Shown here: in pieces, positions 49,710 through 59,097 of the stretch | Position numbering within the stretch: position 1 is the stretch's first letter | Layout: each line of letters begins with the position of its first letter | Origin: Robertmurraya dakarensis | Lineage (GTDB): Bacteria > Bacillota > Bacilli > Bacillales > Cytobacillaceae | Assembly (NCBI RefSeq): GCF_900156875.1 | Contig: NZ_LT707409.1 | Coordinates: 544,237-608,236 of the forward strand | Reading direction: 5' to 3' | Length of the DNA: 64,000 bases | The notes under the pieces: generated by a model | What the model was told of the DNA's origin: nothing | The model's input: only the letters and a program-made list of their open reading frames with translations | Database searches by the model: none | Made by a program: the position numbers and the translations under genes

Positions 49710-51609
49710 CTTATATTTACATACCATTGAGTCTATGGAAAATAAAGATATAGACGTATTAAATACTAATATTAGTATGTTTCTAACCATATACGAGACA
49801 ATATTGGAGGAGAGCAAGGACTATGATAAGTCGGAAGTCCTAAAACAATGGATAAAGTATATTAATTTTCTTGGGAGTAAAGCTATAGAAAATGGCTTAT
49901 TTGAAGAACTAACTGATCTACTTGAAACTGTATATAAACAGTCTTCACCATATGAATTAGATGTGGAATTAAACGAAACAATACAAAAACTAATAAACGT
50001 TTTTAGAGAATCAGAAAGTTTTGTTGAGTTAGAGAATATCCCAATAAAAAAGTTACTAAAGACGATTTATGTTACTTCAAGTGAAGAACTATTTCCAAAA
50101 TTTGTTCGAATATACTTCGCAATATTGAAAAATAAAAATCTTAGTGAAGAAGAAAAAGATCAATTAATTTCTAATATAGTAGTAAGTGGGATGTTTTATC
50201 TATATACAGAACCTAAAAACAGGACAGAAAAGGAAAAAGACATTTTTTTAATAATATTGTATACGTCTAAATACATGATTGATAATAAGGATTTTAATAG
50301 ATTTATTAAGTTATTAGGAAAACTTAAAGAGAATTTAATATTTGAGGAACATCTTCAAAAGTTATACTTATATATTAGTTGTTACTTATACTATCTCGGT
50401 TATAAAGAGGAACTGGCTACTGAAAGAAACTATCGTGAATTTATTAAAAAATATTACGAAAATCTTATGGTGCCGGAATTAATTTATTCAGACTTTTGGT
50501 TGAACTATGATGAAGTAAAGACTATACTTGATCGTTGGGAATGGTATCCACAGGGTGAAGTAAAAACTTTGATAATGGAAGATGTAGTTATAGAATTCTT
50601 CGTTTTTTTAAGTCTCTCTGTCGGGAGAGATGAATTTATAAATAGAATTGAAAAGGATGAATTGTTTAGTTTCTTAGATAGTAATCTCAACAATGAAGGG
50701 AATTTTAGAGAAAAAACCGAAGAAAACTTTAAAATTTTTAAAGAAGAATTAATGGGAATTAAAGTAGAGGATTCCTCACCTGAACTGGAAAATTTAAAAT
50801 ATCACTTAACAACAAGATTTAGAAAAATAAAAAGTGAAGAGTATAATAATTTAAGTAGAAATAGAGAAATAATAGATTATAATATGAAGAATATAAAAGA
50901 GTGTTTTGCAATTTTAATGGCTAAAAATCCACTCTTTAATAGGCTGACTTTTGGAGAGAAAAAGGAAACTATTAAAACAACCAACGTCTCCTATAAATTA
51001 ACACGTAAATATAATTTAGGTTTCTTTGCTTCACACAAGCTAAATAACTCATATGTTGATAAAGATCTTTTTAGGCATTTTGAAAAATTTATAGTTGATC
51101 TATTGATAGAAAATGGGTTCGAGTCAATAAAAATCGATTATAGACGGAATGATAAATTAGATATTCTATTTAATTTAATTCAACAACTTCCTGAAAATAA
51201 AGTAAACACACTCCTATCTGGAATAAGCGGTCCATCCTTGTATAATGAGAGTGAAACTAATAAAATGATTTATCAGAAGACTTTAGAACAGCTGAAGTTC
51301 GCAAAAATTAGGCTACCAGTTTGGATTGCTTATAATAATGAAGAAACATATATACGAGTTAAAAATATAAATGTTAATATAAATTCTCTAACCAATGAAG
51401 AAATTGAAGAAGAACTTAATAAAAATAAAGTGACGGAAGACTTATTTAAATTTCATTTAACAAATAACATCTTTACTTTTGTGAATGAAGAAGAAGCAAA
51501 AGAATTTCTAAATGTATCAAAAGTATCATTTTCAATAGATATTGAATTAGAGTTATTGCATGAAAATAAAGATAATGGATTTATAGTAATATCAGAAGTG
51601 ATAAGATAA
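49693..51609 (+). CDS. Large soluble helical partner protein, unknown family
   Basis: A 638-residue AT-rich, largely helical protein with no membrane segment and no nucleotide-binding motif that I can find. The GTG at 49693 is chosen because AGGAG lies 8 nt upstream; ATGs at 49663 and 49669 lack a site. It overlaps the membrane protein gene, so both are translated together. The C-terminal part (ETYIRVKNINVNINSLTNEE) may form a small separate domain. The function is unknown. It is a prime search target because of its operon and island setting. Confidence 0.7.
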   Translation: MKILNNLYLHTIESMENKDIDVLNTNISMFLTIYETILEESKDYDKSEVLKQWIKYINFLGSKAIENGLFEELTDLLETVYKQSSPYELDVELNETIQKLINVFRESESFVELENIPIKKLLKTIYVTSSEELFPKFVRIYFAILKNKNLSEEEKDQLISNIVVSGMFYLYTEPKNRTEKEKDIFLIILYTSKYMIDNKDFNRFIKLLGKLKENLIFEEHLQKLYLYISCYLYYLGYKEELATERNYREFIKKYYENLMVPELIYSDFWLNYDEVKTILDRWEWYPQGEVKTLIMEDVVIEFFVFLSLSVGRDEFINRIEKDELFSFLDSNLNNEGNFREKTEENFKIFKEELMGIKVEDSSPELENLKYHLTTRFRKIKSEEYNNLSRNREIIDYNMKNIKECFAILMAKNPLFNRLTFGEKKETIKTTNVSYKLTRKYNLGFFASHKLNNSYVDKDLFRHFEKFIVDLLIENGFESIKIDYRRNDKLDILFNLIQQLPENKVNTLLSGISGPSLYNESETNKMIYQKTLEQLKFAKIRLPVWIAYNNEETYIRVKNINVNINSLTNEEIEEELNKNKVTEDLFKFHLTNNIFTFVNEEEAKEFLNVSKVSFSIDIELELLHENKDNGFIVISEVIR

Positions 51610-51874
51610 GCAATTTAGACAAAACCAAAGAACTTGATCTATATTATCCTTTGGAAAAGCAGGAATAAAAGCAATGAAGGAAGAGAAGGAAAATGAGAAA
51701 AGATGGCGAAACTTATTAGTACGCCCACTGAAATTTCGAATCGTGAGCGGGGTTATTAGTGTAAAATTCGAACTAACCCCTTGTTCCTATTGACTTTCTT
51801 TTCCTATCGCCTAAAAATGCGACTTAAAATCGTGTTCCTAAGAAATTTTTATATTAACTTATAAGTAAGAGTAA

Positions 51875-51900
51875 AGCAGGTGAAAAATTATTCACCTGCT
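51875..51900. terminator. Bidirectional terminator
   Basis: AGCAGGTGAA (51875-51884) and TTCACCTGCT (51891-51900), perfect 10-bp stem, in the 590-bp gap that separates the convergent units. 51610-51874 and 51901-52092 show no gene. Confidence 0.75.
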
Positions 51901-52092
51901 CTACTTATTTTACACAATTTTTACACATCGCCCACACAAAACCTTATAAACTCAATAACTATTAATCTAGTACGACCCCGACCACCGAGGTCGAACTTAA
52001 AAGTATTTTCAAGCTGACTTTTATCTTAGTGAAGACTTCCAAGATTTTAATACTGTTTTTCTCAAACTCTCTCAAATAAAAAAGGGGATGCT

Positions 52093-52129
52093 AGTGCCTA
52101 TCCCGCGTGGTAAAGTATTACTGTAGTAA
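52093..52129. repeat. Truncated palindromic repeat, copy 11
   Basis: AGTGCCTATCCCGCGTGG, core TAAAGTATTACTGTAG; the right arm is replaced by unrelated sequence. Confidence 0.65.
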
Positions 52130-52157
52130 ATGAATTGGGTAAAAATTTTGAATAAAA

Positions 52158-52199
52158 AATAGGGTAAAGGTTCTTGAACTAGGACCTGTACCCTATTTC
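52158..52199 (-). terminator. Terminator of the helicase operon
   Basis: On the minus strand AAATAGGGTA (52199-52190) pairs with TACCCTATTT (52167-52158), followed by TTTTATTC. It lies directly after the last helicase stop at 52201. Confidence 0.8.
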
Positions 52200-52200
52200 T

Positions 52201-53871
52201 TTATTTTCCATATATACTCTTCTTAAAATTGGCTTCATAACTCCTCGTATCAAAATCACGAATAAAGGGAGATACTTTTTTAAATGTGTCACCTTCGTAC
52301 AAAAGATAGCATTCCTTCCTCGCTCTCGAGATGGAAACGTAGAGGAGTTTTTTCTCTTTATTTAAAAGGTTATCAAGGTCTTTTGAATATAAGTCGCTCT
52401 CCATCATTTCTTTTTTCGTATAGTTTGCCTTCAGTTCATCCATTGCTTCCTGATTAGGATAATGCGTTTTATCAAAATGAATGATGAATACATAATCAAA
52501 TTCTAGGCCTTTAATCGAATATGGATCAGTAAAGAAAATAGGCTTCTTGATTTCTTCATAATTAAACCTGGTTCCATAACGTTCAGTTGAAACTAAATCA
52601 AATTCACGGTCTAGAAAAGTTTTAACGGTAACATTCGATTGGTTTTTCAGGTGTAGATCGGAATACCTGTGAATTACCGCAATAGTGGCATCTTTATGGT
52701 TTTTATAGATGTCTTTAATTTTTTTGATCAAATACTGTACCATTTTTTTAGCATCGGCTGAATAGTGAATCTCTGGGGGTGGACCGGAGCGGACAAAAAT
52801 TTGATCATCTTCTCGGTCGTTGTCTACATCAATAAATTGAAGCTGGCTTGCAAGCTCCATAATTTCTTTCGTTGAGCGAAAATTTTGTTTCAATTTTCGA
52901 TTTCTTTTTCCCGCTATAAATAAGCCAAGCTCCCTAAAGGAAACAGGGGAGCGTTTGTAGATCTGCTGCTTGGCATCTCCTGCCAGTGTGATCGTTTTTT
53001 TCGTCAATCCCGTTAAGGCCTTAATTTGCATCGGCTGTAAATCCTGCATCTCATCGACAAAGATATGGTCATACCTAAGATGATCTGCAAGCCCATTATT
53101 GATTTCATTCAACAATTCCAATGCAAAATCTTCCATATCAAACTCTCGGTGCTCATAATTCGTACTCATTAGCTGATTGTACTTCGTAAATAAATGAAAA
53201 ATAGTTTCTTTCTGCTTTCCTGTCACCAAAGGTTTATTTCCTCTACCTGTCCTTGAAGTATCCAGGTATTTCTCTTTTGTGATTAATCCGTTACCCTTCA
53301 TCCATAAGAATTCCTCAATAAGAAATTTGACAGTATGGGATTTAAAGAGCTTCTCATATTGTTGATTCTCCTTAGACTCGTTAAACTGCGCCAAAATCGA
53401 ATGAACTCTGCGAAAAAGCAAATCTTCATGCCTTTTAATGCCAGCAGGGGTGATCGAGATGTATGGCAAAAAAGGATAGCCGCACTGCAATAATATTTTA
53501 CGAGCCATATGATGAAACGTTAAGATATCAATATCGTGTTTCTCTTTAATACTAGTATATAAGGAAGATAAATGTATTTTCTTCTTTGCATCCTGAATTA
53601 AAGTTTGGTTAAAGGATACAAACAATACCCGCTGCCGTTCTTCCTCTTGTTCTAAAATTTTTAATAAACGAAAGATAAGCATTAGGCTTTTGCCACTGCC
53701 GGCAGAACCTTGAATGATCATTTGCGGTTCGTTTTGCTGGACAATTTGGTCCTGTTCGTCTGTTAATTCTACATTGGGCAAAACGCCCTCTACATTAAAA
53801 TACTGCTGCCAGGTTCGAGCAGATTTCCTCGCAAAGGTTAGAAACTTTGAATTAGATGCGACTGCTGTCAA
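52201..53871 (-). CDS. UvrD-type superfamily 1 helicase, third gene of the trio
   Basis: A 556-residue SF1A helicase with Walker A IIQGSAGSGKSLML, motif II FVDEMQDLQ, motif III LAGDAKQQIYKRS, motif IV RKLKQNFRST, motif V SIKGLEFDYVFI and motif VI LLYVSISRARKEC. The full set is intact, so ATPase activity is expected. It is shorter than PcrA/UvrD and lacks a nuclease domain. Translation starts at a TTG inside the end of the AddB-like gene (20-bp overlap) after AAGGA. Its sequence differs clearly from the first helicase of the operon, so the two are not a recent duplication. Confidence 0.9.
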   Translation of the reverse strand: MTAVASNSKFLTFARKSARTWQQYFNVEGVLPNVELTDEQDQIVQQNEPQMIIQGSAGSGKSLMLIFRLLKILEQEEERQRVLFVSFNQTLIQDAKKKIHLSSLYTSIKEKHDIDILTFHHMARKILLQCGYPFLPYISITPAGIKRHEDLLFRRVHSILAQFNESKENQQYEKLFKSHTVKFLIEEFLWMKGNGLITKEKYLDTSRTGRGNKPLVTGKQKETIFHLFTKYNQLMSTNYEHREFDMEDFALELLNEINNGLADHLRYDHIFVDEMQDLQPMQIKALTGLTKKTITLAGDAKQQIYKRSPVSFRELGLFIAGKRNRKLKQNFRSTKEIMELASQLQFIDVDNDREDDQIFVRSGPPPEIHYSADAKKMVQYLIKKIKDIYKNHKDATIAVIHRYSDLHLKNQSNVTVKTFLDREFDLVSTERYGTRFNYEEIKKPIFFTDPYSIKGLEFDYVFIIHFDKTHYPNQEAMDELKANYTKKEMMESDLYSKDLDNLLNKEKKLLYVSISRARKECYLLYEGDTFKKVSPFIRDFDTRSYEANFKKSIYGK

Positions 53872-56338
53872 TTGGATACATTCCTTCCATACAAATTGTT
53901 AGGTGAGGACACATGCTACAATGGTGACCGTTATCGGCTTCTACTTGATGTTGGTCAATAAACTGCACAAATTGATTCAAAAGCACTTTCTCGTTGAGTC
54001 GGCCATCTTCATATTGATTTCTCGCTTTTGTCCGATGATTTTCCCTGTACACACTCCTTAATTTCTGAAGGCGGTTCATCGCCTTGGGATATCGGACATT
54101 ATCATATTCATAATATTTTCTGAACTTCGCAGGAAACTCGGTAGTTAATAAATTCAATTTTAAGGCTCCAGTCCATTGTGGAAAGAGAGGGAAGAGCGCT
54201 TCTTCCACTTCTTTTCTACCCCCGGATTGCTGCTCAAGCAGTGAGGATATTGTTGCAAAAGCCAGCCTTTGGTGAAAATCCGTTTCATAGATTGGCTGCT
54301 GCTCGATAATAGAAGTAAAGAAAAATTTTCTGGCACAAAAATCAAGGTCGAGCCAGTATAGATTTGGAAATTCACCTTTAATTGGTATTAAATCCTCTTG
54401 CCCGCCTTTTTCATGACGGATTGGCTCCCGCCACTCAAAATTATCATCTTCAGCTGGCAATGTACTTTGTGATTCGCCATAAATCTCCGTTAAAAATTCT
54501 AAATATATACTAGGGAGGTCATTTTCTCTTAAATTTTTGATCCAGCTTATTTCCAAATTGCCTTCATAGAATGCAACCAGCGAATAGAGGTTGTACAAGG
54601 ATATTTCAGGAGCGTATTTTCGGCTTAAAAAGTCGACCAATAAACAATGCAGCAGAGTATTCTTTTGCTTATGATCAGGTGTAATCATTTCCTTTAGTCT
54701 TGAATGCTTCAACCATTTTGGTAAAGCTGGAATCACACTAGGGTATGAAAATAAACTGATATCCGTAACATGCAATGTTCTATGCTTGCTGAATAAGAAA
54801 GAAGGGATCTGCAAGAATCCTTGCACAGGTTCAGTTTCCTGCTGTTTATCCGATAATAATAGATTTAAAAGATCAAAAAGCTCCGGCTGATAGCATTCAA
54901 ACGATTCATTTAGCTGAATGTTATAAATGCTTTGATAATACGCAGCTTGTTCTTCGTCCCAGTGTCGGCTAATACGGACGATGGCGCTTGTGAATCTTTT
55001 TAAATATTCATTAGCGTCCATTGTTTCTGTATCGTTTAATACCAAATATTGCAATTTTTTTTGCAAATCAACGGTTAATTCATAGAGCTGTTTGATGGTC
55101 ACTTGGTAGCGGTGCCTATGAACGTAAGGCAGGACACGAAAAGGATTCGAAAGATAGCGTTTTACCCGGTTTTTTCCACTTTTTTCGGCGCCTTCATCAT
55201 CGAAGACTTTGCTCACTTCACTAAGTTCTTGGAGGGTGGCGAGTCGCTCAATGATTTCTTGAATATTTTTGACCCCTTCCATATAACCTCGCAAATCCTT
55301 CACTAAAGCTTTAGAATCTACCCCCGACACATTCCTATCAAATACCCAGGCAGAAGTGATTAATTCCTCATATGTCTGATAAGACAAATACAATTCGTCG
55401 TTCCGTTTTTCGCATCGCTGCAAGAAATAAATGAATTTCCCGTATATATTCTCATATTTTGAATTAAAGGCTGTCGTAACAACGGTGTTTACTTTATCGC
55501 GATCAGCTGCGACCCATGCGTATGGATCTTTTCGTTCATGGAAATAGGTCCGAAAATGCTCGATTAAGTTAAAACGCATAATGGCGGGGGAAGCCTCATC
55601 CTGCATATTTTCTTTCTTGCCATCTAAGAAACCGGCGAATTTCGTTCCTTTTGTATGATGAGGGCGTTGTAATACTTCCCATTCTTTAGGTTCTTTCCTC
55701 GACAAACCATGGTAGATTTTTTGCCAGCCTTTATAGGCAGCTGGAAACCGGTTCTCATATGGAATGCGAAAAATAATCTTGATCCCAATGCTTCTTAACG
55801 CATGCACAAGCCTCATTGCGGTCGCGGACATAAGCTCCATCCCGTAAAAATAAATGGCTCTACAAGGTTGTAATTTTTCCTTCAAATAACCTTTGTTCCT
55901 TAAATGCTTTTTGGGTGAATGATGAGTAACAAATTCATCCTCTTTTAATTCTTCAACAATCTTTACGACCAGTTTTTCTTCGTTGTTTCGAGCATAGGTT
56001 TGATCAAAAGGAAGTCCACTTTCTTCAATAAATCGAAAAGTAATCATCATTTCACGAATGGAAGATAACAGATGCTTAGCTTCAACGGTAGTTTCTTTTA
56101 GCAATAAAGCTCTAATTTTACTTTTTAAGTATACGTCTGTCAGTGAATGATACCATTCTGGAAACAAAAGAATTTGAAGTTGTTGAATAGATAATGTTTG
56201 CATCTGGTATTTTTGTGCAACATCGACCATGGATTCTGAACCGAAAATGTGCATTTCATCGGATCGGTGATCGATTTTCTCCTCATCTAAAAACTGCTTG
56301 AGATTAACGTATGTTTGGACTTGAAACAAGATTTTCAC
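53852..56338 (-). CDS. AddB-like protein keeping the Fe-S cysteines but lacking the nuclease core
   Basis: An 828-residue protein with the layout of AddB/RexB-type helicase-fold subunits but no Walker A motif. At the C-terminus CSMCPHLTIC gives Cys807, Cys810 and Cys816, the same CxxCxxxxxC spacing as the Fe-S cluster of B. subtilis AddB. A matching upstream cysteine, Cys668, lies in LDFCARKFFF. In AddB about 320 residues containing the D...ExK nuclease centre separate these; here only 139 do, and no VVDYK-like motif is present. The staple remains, the blade is gone. The start is a GTG at 56338 or, better spaced from AAAGGAA, a TTG at 56329. It overlaps the upstream helicase gene. Confidence 0.8.
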   Translation of the reverse strand: MKILFQVQTYVNLKQFLDEEKIDHRSDEMHIFGSESMVDVAQKYQMQTLSIQQLQILLFPEWYHSLTDVYLKSKIRALLLKETTVEAKHLLSSIREMMITFRFIEESGLPFDQTYARNNEEKLVVKIVEELKEDEFVTHHSPKKHLRNKGYLKEKLQPCRAIYFYGMELMSATAMRLVHALRSIGIKIIFRIPYENRFPAAYKGWQKIYHGLSRKEPKEWEVLQRPHHTKGTKFAGFLDGKKENMQDEASPAIMRFNLIEHFRTYFHERKDPYAWVAADRDKVNTVVTTAFNSKYENIYGKFIYFLQRCEKRNDELYLSYQTYEELITSAWVFDRNVSGVDSKALVKDLRGYMEGVKNIQEIIERLATLQELSEVSKVFDDEGAEKSGKNRVKRYLSNPFRVLPYVHRHRYQVTIKQLYELTVDLQKKLQYLVLNDTETMDANEYLKRFTSAIVRISRHWDEEQAAYYQSIYNIQLNESFECYQPELFDLLNLLLSDKQQETEPVQGFLQIPSFLFSKHRTLHVTDISLFSYPSVIPALPKWLKHSRLKEMITPDHKQKNTLLHCLLVDFLSRKYAPEISLYNLYSLVAFYEGNLEISWIKNLRENDLPSIYLEFLTEIYGESQSTLPAEDDNFEWREPIRHEKGGQEDLIPIKGEFPNLYWLDLDFCARKFFFTSIIEQQPIYETDFHQRLAFATISSLLEQQSGGRKEVEEALFPLFPQWTGALKLNLLTTEFPAKFRKYYEYDNVRYPKAMNRLQKLRSVYRENHRTKARNQYEDGRLNEKVLLNQFVQFIDQHQVEADNGHHCSMCPHLTICMEGMYPIDSSRI

Positions 56339-58700
56339 TTCCTTTGACGATAAGATCGCTCCACGTACGAATAGAGAAATTATTTGTTTGATCAGGAGAT
56401 TGCACGAAAGCTCCTTTCTTCGCCCTCGTGAGCGCTACATAAAGTAATCTTGTTTCTTCTCCTGCTAGTTCGGTTGTTTCTTCTCTTCTCATACCTTGAT
56501 AAAATTTGTTCTGAATCCCTCCTTTATTGGTTAAATCAGCTGAATATCCGATGTTGTCTCCATCTAAGAGAACGTCCATACCGGTAAATTTCTCGAAAGG
56601 CTTGTTCGTGTTGGGGATAAAGACATAATCAAATTCGAGGCCTTTCGCTTTATGGACCGTCATAATTTTGATTCTTTTTTGGTCTTGTTCTTCTAGTGCC
56701 AATATCGATTCTGTATTATTTCCAGTCATGGAAATAGATAAATGCCTTTCGATAGCAAATAGGGTAGGGACCGAATAACGAAATGATTCCTTCAAAAGTA
56801 TGAGCAGTTTTTCCAAATTCATCGCATATTCTCTTTCTTGAGTTCTTGCTTCGGCTTCAATCATGTCAGCTGGAATGTGAGTCTGTTTTTCTCTTTTGGC
56901 TGTATAGAGCCTCTCTGCATATCTCTTTGATGGTTTTATTTGATATATTAATTTTTCTAACACCTCGAAAACAGGCCGCTTGTCAAAATAGTCAGCAAAT
57001 GCCGACAGATGTGGGTCTAGATCTGATAGCAAAGGCTCAATATACATTTTTTCCGAGGAATACGAACCAATTACATCCAAAATCGTTGTGGAACGGTCTC
57101 CGTAGGAAGACAGGTGCAAGGCCAAACGATTTTTCCATACATTGGGCTGCAGGAAACGTCTAATTAATAAATAAAATTCACGTACAGCCAGAGAGCGGTA
57201 GAAAGTGCCGTCTTGAACTGTTCGGAAGGCGATCTGCTCTCTTGACAGGATGGATGCTATTTCAAGAACTTCTTTATTCGTGCGAACAAGAATGGCTGTA
57301 TCATTGTATTGATATTCTTCCAAATCCTCCAGGAACTCGCGATTTCGATGCCAGTTCTTTTTCACCAATCCGACTGCAGCCAGATCATTATCATGGATTG
57401 GCTTCAGATGATCTCTATCTTTGTATAGAAAGCCGTTGACCCACTTCGGCCAGCGATTGAACATATAATTAAAATGATGAATGAGCAACCGATTTGAACG
57501 GTAGTTTTTCTGAAGTGAAAAACGAGCGAAATTTGAGATGAGCTCTTCAATCTGCTCGAAAGCCGTATAATCAGCACCGCGGAACCTATATATGCTCTGC
57601 TTTACGTCTCCAACCACAAATAATGGGGCTTTAAGCATTTTTGAGAGCCATCCAAAAAAAGCCACCTGCGTTCGGTCAGTATCCTGAAATTCGTCGATCA
57701 TGATCGATTTATAAGTAAATTCTTCAGGGAGTGATGCTGAATAAAGTGATTGCAGTTCGCTAATTAAATCATTTACATCTAAATAGCCTTCTTCATTTTT
57801 AATTCTGTTCAGCTTGCTGTATGTATTTTTAACAAGAAAATTAAGCAGATGATTCATTTCTTTTGTATCGTCTCCAAAAGAAAGGTCCATAATTTTAGAA
57901 GAGTCTAGAGCTAGATTGTCCAGGTGATCCAATATTTTTTCTACTAATGACACGATTTCATACTGAGGAACATAAAGCCATTCTTTGAATTTATCTTTAT
58001 ATTCCACCGTGTACGCATCAATCGAATCTTCAATAAGGAGGCGTCTTTGATAGCGATATCCCTTTATTTTAATGCGGTCATTGCTAACATATTCCTTTCG
58101 ATTTGAAGGGAGAATGCGTCTTGCAAAAGAATGAATAGTGCCAATGGCCATATCCCTAAGTTCTTCCATCCATAATAAATACTTTCGATCTTTCGTGCAT
58201 GCGTAATAGCCGCGAAGTTTTTTCAGCAGTTTATCTCTCATATTTGACACCGCTTCGTTTGTAAAGGTTACGACGACCATTTCATTAAACTGAATAGGGA
58301 CATCATTATGCCTTAGAAAGAGGAGTCGATCAATCATTACCGTGGTCTTCCCAGTGCCGGCACCTGCGTTCACGAGTATATTTTCATCAATAGGAGAATG
58401 CTCAATAAGGTATTGTTCCATATTAAATGTTTCAAACGCCTTAGATAATTCTGTTAATTGCTCCTGTGGAATATTTCCATTTTCAAAGCAGAAGCGATTC
58501 CCCTGGTACCAAGAATCGGAAGGCAAGGTAAACACTTGCAAAATCGAATACTCTTTAGCTGTTTGCAAAAGAGGAGATTGAACGAAATCAAAAGGTGTCG
58601 GTGTAAAAAAGTATACCTTTATTCCATTTTCAACATCATTGATTATCGTATCAATATTTTCATCTGTTACTTCTGGTTCATAATAAATTTTGGAATACAT
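56304..58700 (-). CDS. UvrD/AddA-type helicase, first gene of the trio
   Basis: A 798-residue SF1A helicase. After an unusual N-terminal extension of about 100 residues come Walker A LVNAGAGTGKTTVM, motif II MIDEFQDTDRTQ, motif III VGDVKQSIYRFRGAD, motif V MTVHKAKGLEFDYVFI and motif VI LLYVALTRAKKGA. It resembles AddA in its helicase part but lacks AddA's C-terminal nuclease domain. The ATG at 58700 follows GGAGG; a longer frame to 58715 runs through that site. It heads a three-gene operon whose genes all overlap, so the products probably form one complex. Confidence 0.9.
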   Translation of the reverse strand: MYSKIYYEPEVTDENIDTIINDVENGIKVYFFTPTPFDFVQSPLLQTAKEYSILQVFTLPSDSWYQGNRFCFENGNIPQEQLTELSKAFETFNMEQYLIEHSPIDENILVNAGAGTGKTTVMIDRLLFLRHNDVPIQFNEMVVVTFTNEAVSNMRDKLLKKLRGYYACTKDRKYLLWMEELRDMAIGTIHSFARRILPSNRKEYVSNDRIKIKGYRYQRRLLIEDSIDAYTVEYKDKFKEWLYVPQYEIVSLVEKILDHLDNLALDSSKIMDLSFGDDTKEMNHLLNFLVKNTYSKLNRIKNEEGYLDVNDLISELQSLYSASLPEEFTYKSIMIDEFQDTDRTQVAFFGWLSKMLKAPLFVVGDVKQSIYRFRGADYTAFEQIEELISNFARFSLQKNYRSNRLLIHHFNYMFNRWPKWVNGFLYKDRDHLKPIHDNDLAAVGLVKKNWHRNREFLEDLEEYQYNDTAILVRTNKEVLEIASILSREQIAFRTVQDGTFYRSLAVREFYLLIRRFLQPNVWKNRLALHLSSYGDRSTTILDVIGSYSSEKMYIEPLLSDLDPHLSAFADYFDKRPVFEVLEKLIYQIKPSKRYAERLYTAKREKQTHIPADMIEAEARTQEREYAMNLEKLLILLKESFRYSVPTLFAIERHLSISMTGNNTESILALEEQDQKRIKIMTVHKAKGLEFDYVFIPNTNKPFEKFTGMDVLLDGDNIGYSADLTNKGGIQNKFYQGMRREETTELAGEETRLLYVALTRAKKGAFVQSPDQTNNFSIRTWSDLIVKGSENLVSSPNIR

Positions 58701-58854
58701 TTCATAATCCTCCAAGAAATGACTATATGTCTATTATACTATTTGTGAATGGATTCAGTAAGTGAGAAGCTCCTAACCAACTTTTAACTAATATTATTCC
58801 TCTTTTTTAAAGGGCTTTATTCTTAATAATTGTTCTATTACTAACTTACGCAAC

Positions 58855-58945
58855 TGCCTGGAAGTTCGAGTATAATAAGCAAGAAATATCTTGCCCATCT
58901 CTCAAAGATAGGTATAAGAGTAAACTATCTCAAGGGTTCCAGGCA
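58855..58945 (+). ncRNA. Possible three-way-junction structured RNA
   Basis: TGCCTGGAA (58855-58863) pairs with TTCCAGGCA (58937-58945) over 9 bp. Inside are two hairpins: GCAAGA-AATA-TCTTGC (58879-58894) and AGATAG...CTATCT (58906-58911/58925-58930). TTTTTT follows at 58952-58957. The region is between divergent genes and has no coding frame. All stems are read from the sequence. Transcription and function are inferred, and the strand could be the opposite one. It matches no riboswitch class I can name. Confidence 0.4.
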
Positions 58946-59097
58946 TTTAATGTTTTTTGATAAACTAGGGAATGAAGTTATTTGAGGTCTGTGCCAGTAG
59001 TTATTGGAAATAAGATTTTTATAGTATATATTCTTATTTTAAGGCAGAATTTTACTTAATTAGATTTTTCTAAATCATCGAAAAGGGAACGATAAAA

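Noticed and set aside
4691-52129. The many similar palindromes as a CRISPR array
   Set aside because: Copies are dispersed over 48 kb, palindromic, and not separated by regular spacers; no cas genes are present.
52201-58700. The helicase trio as the housekeeping addAB recombination locus
   Set aside because: Neither helicase has the AddA nuclease tail, the AddB-like protein lacks the nuclease core, and there is an additional helicase gene.
58855-58945. Purine or guanidine riboswitch for the structured region
   Set aside because: The three-stem shape is similar to a purine aptamer, but the conserved junction bases are not found, and the GGGTTCC stretch alone does not make a ykkC aptamer.
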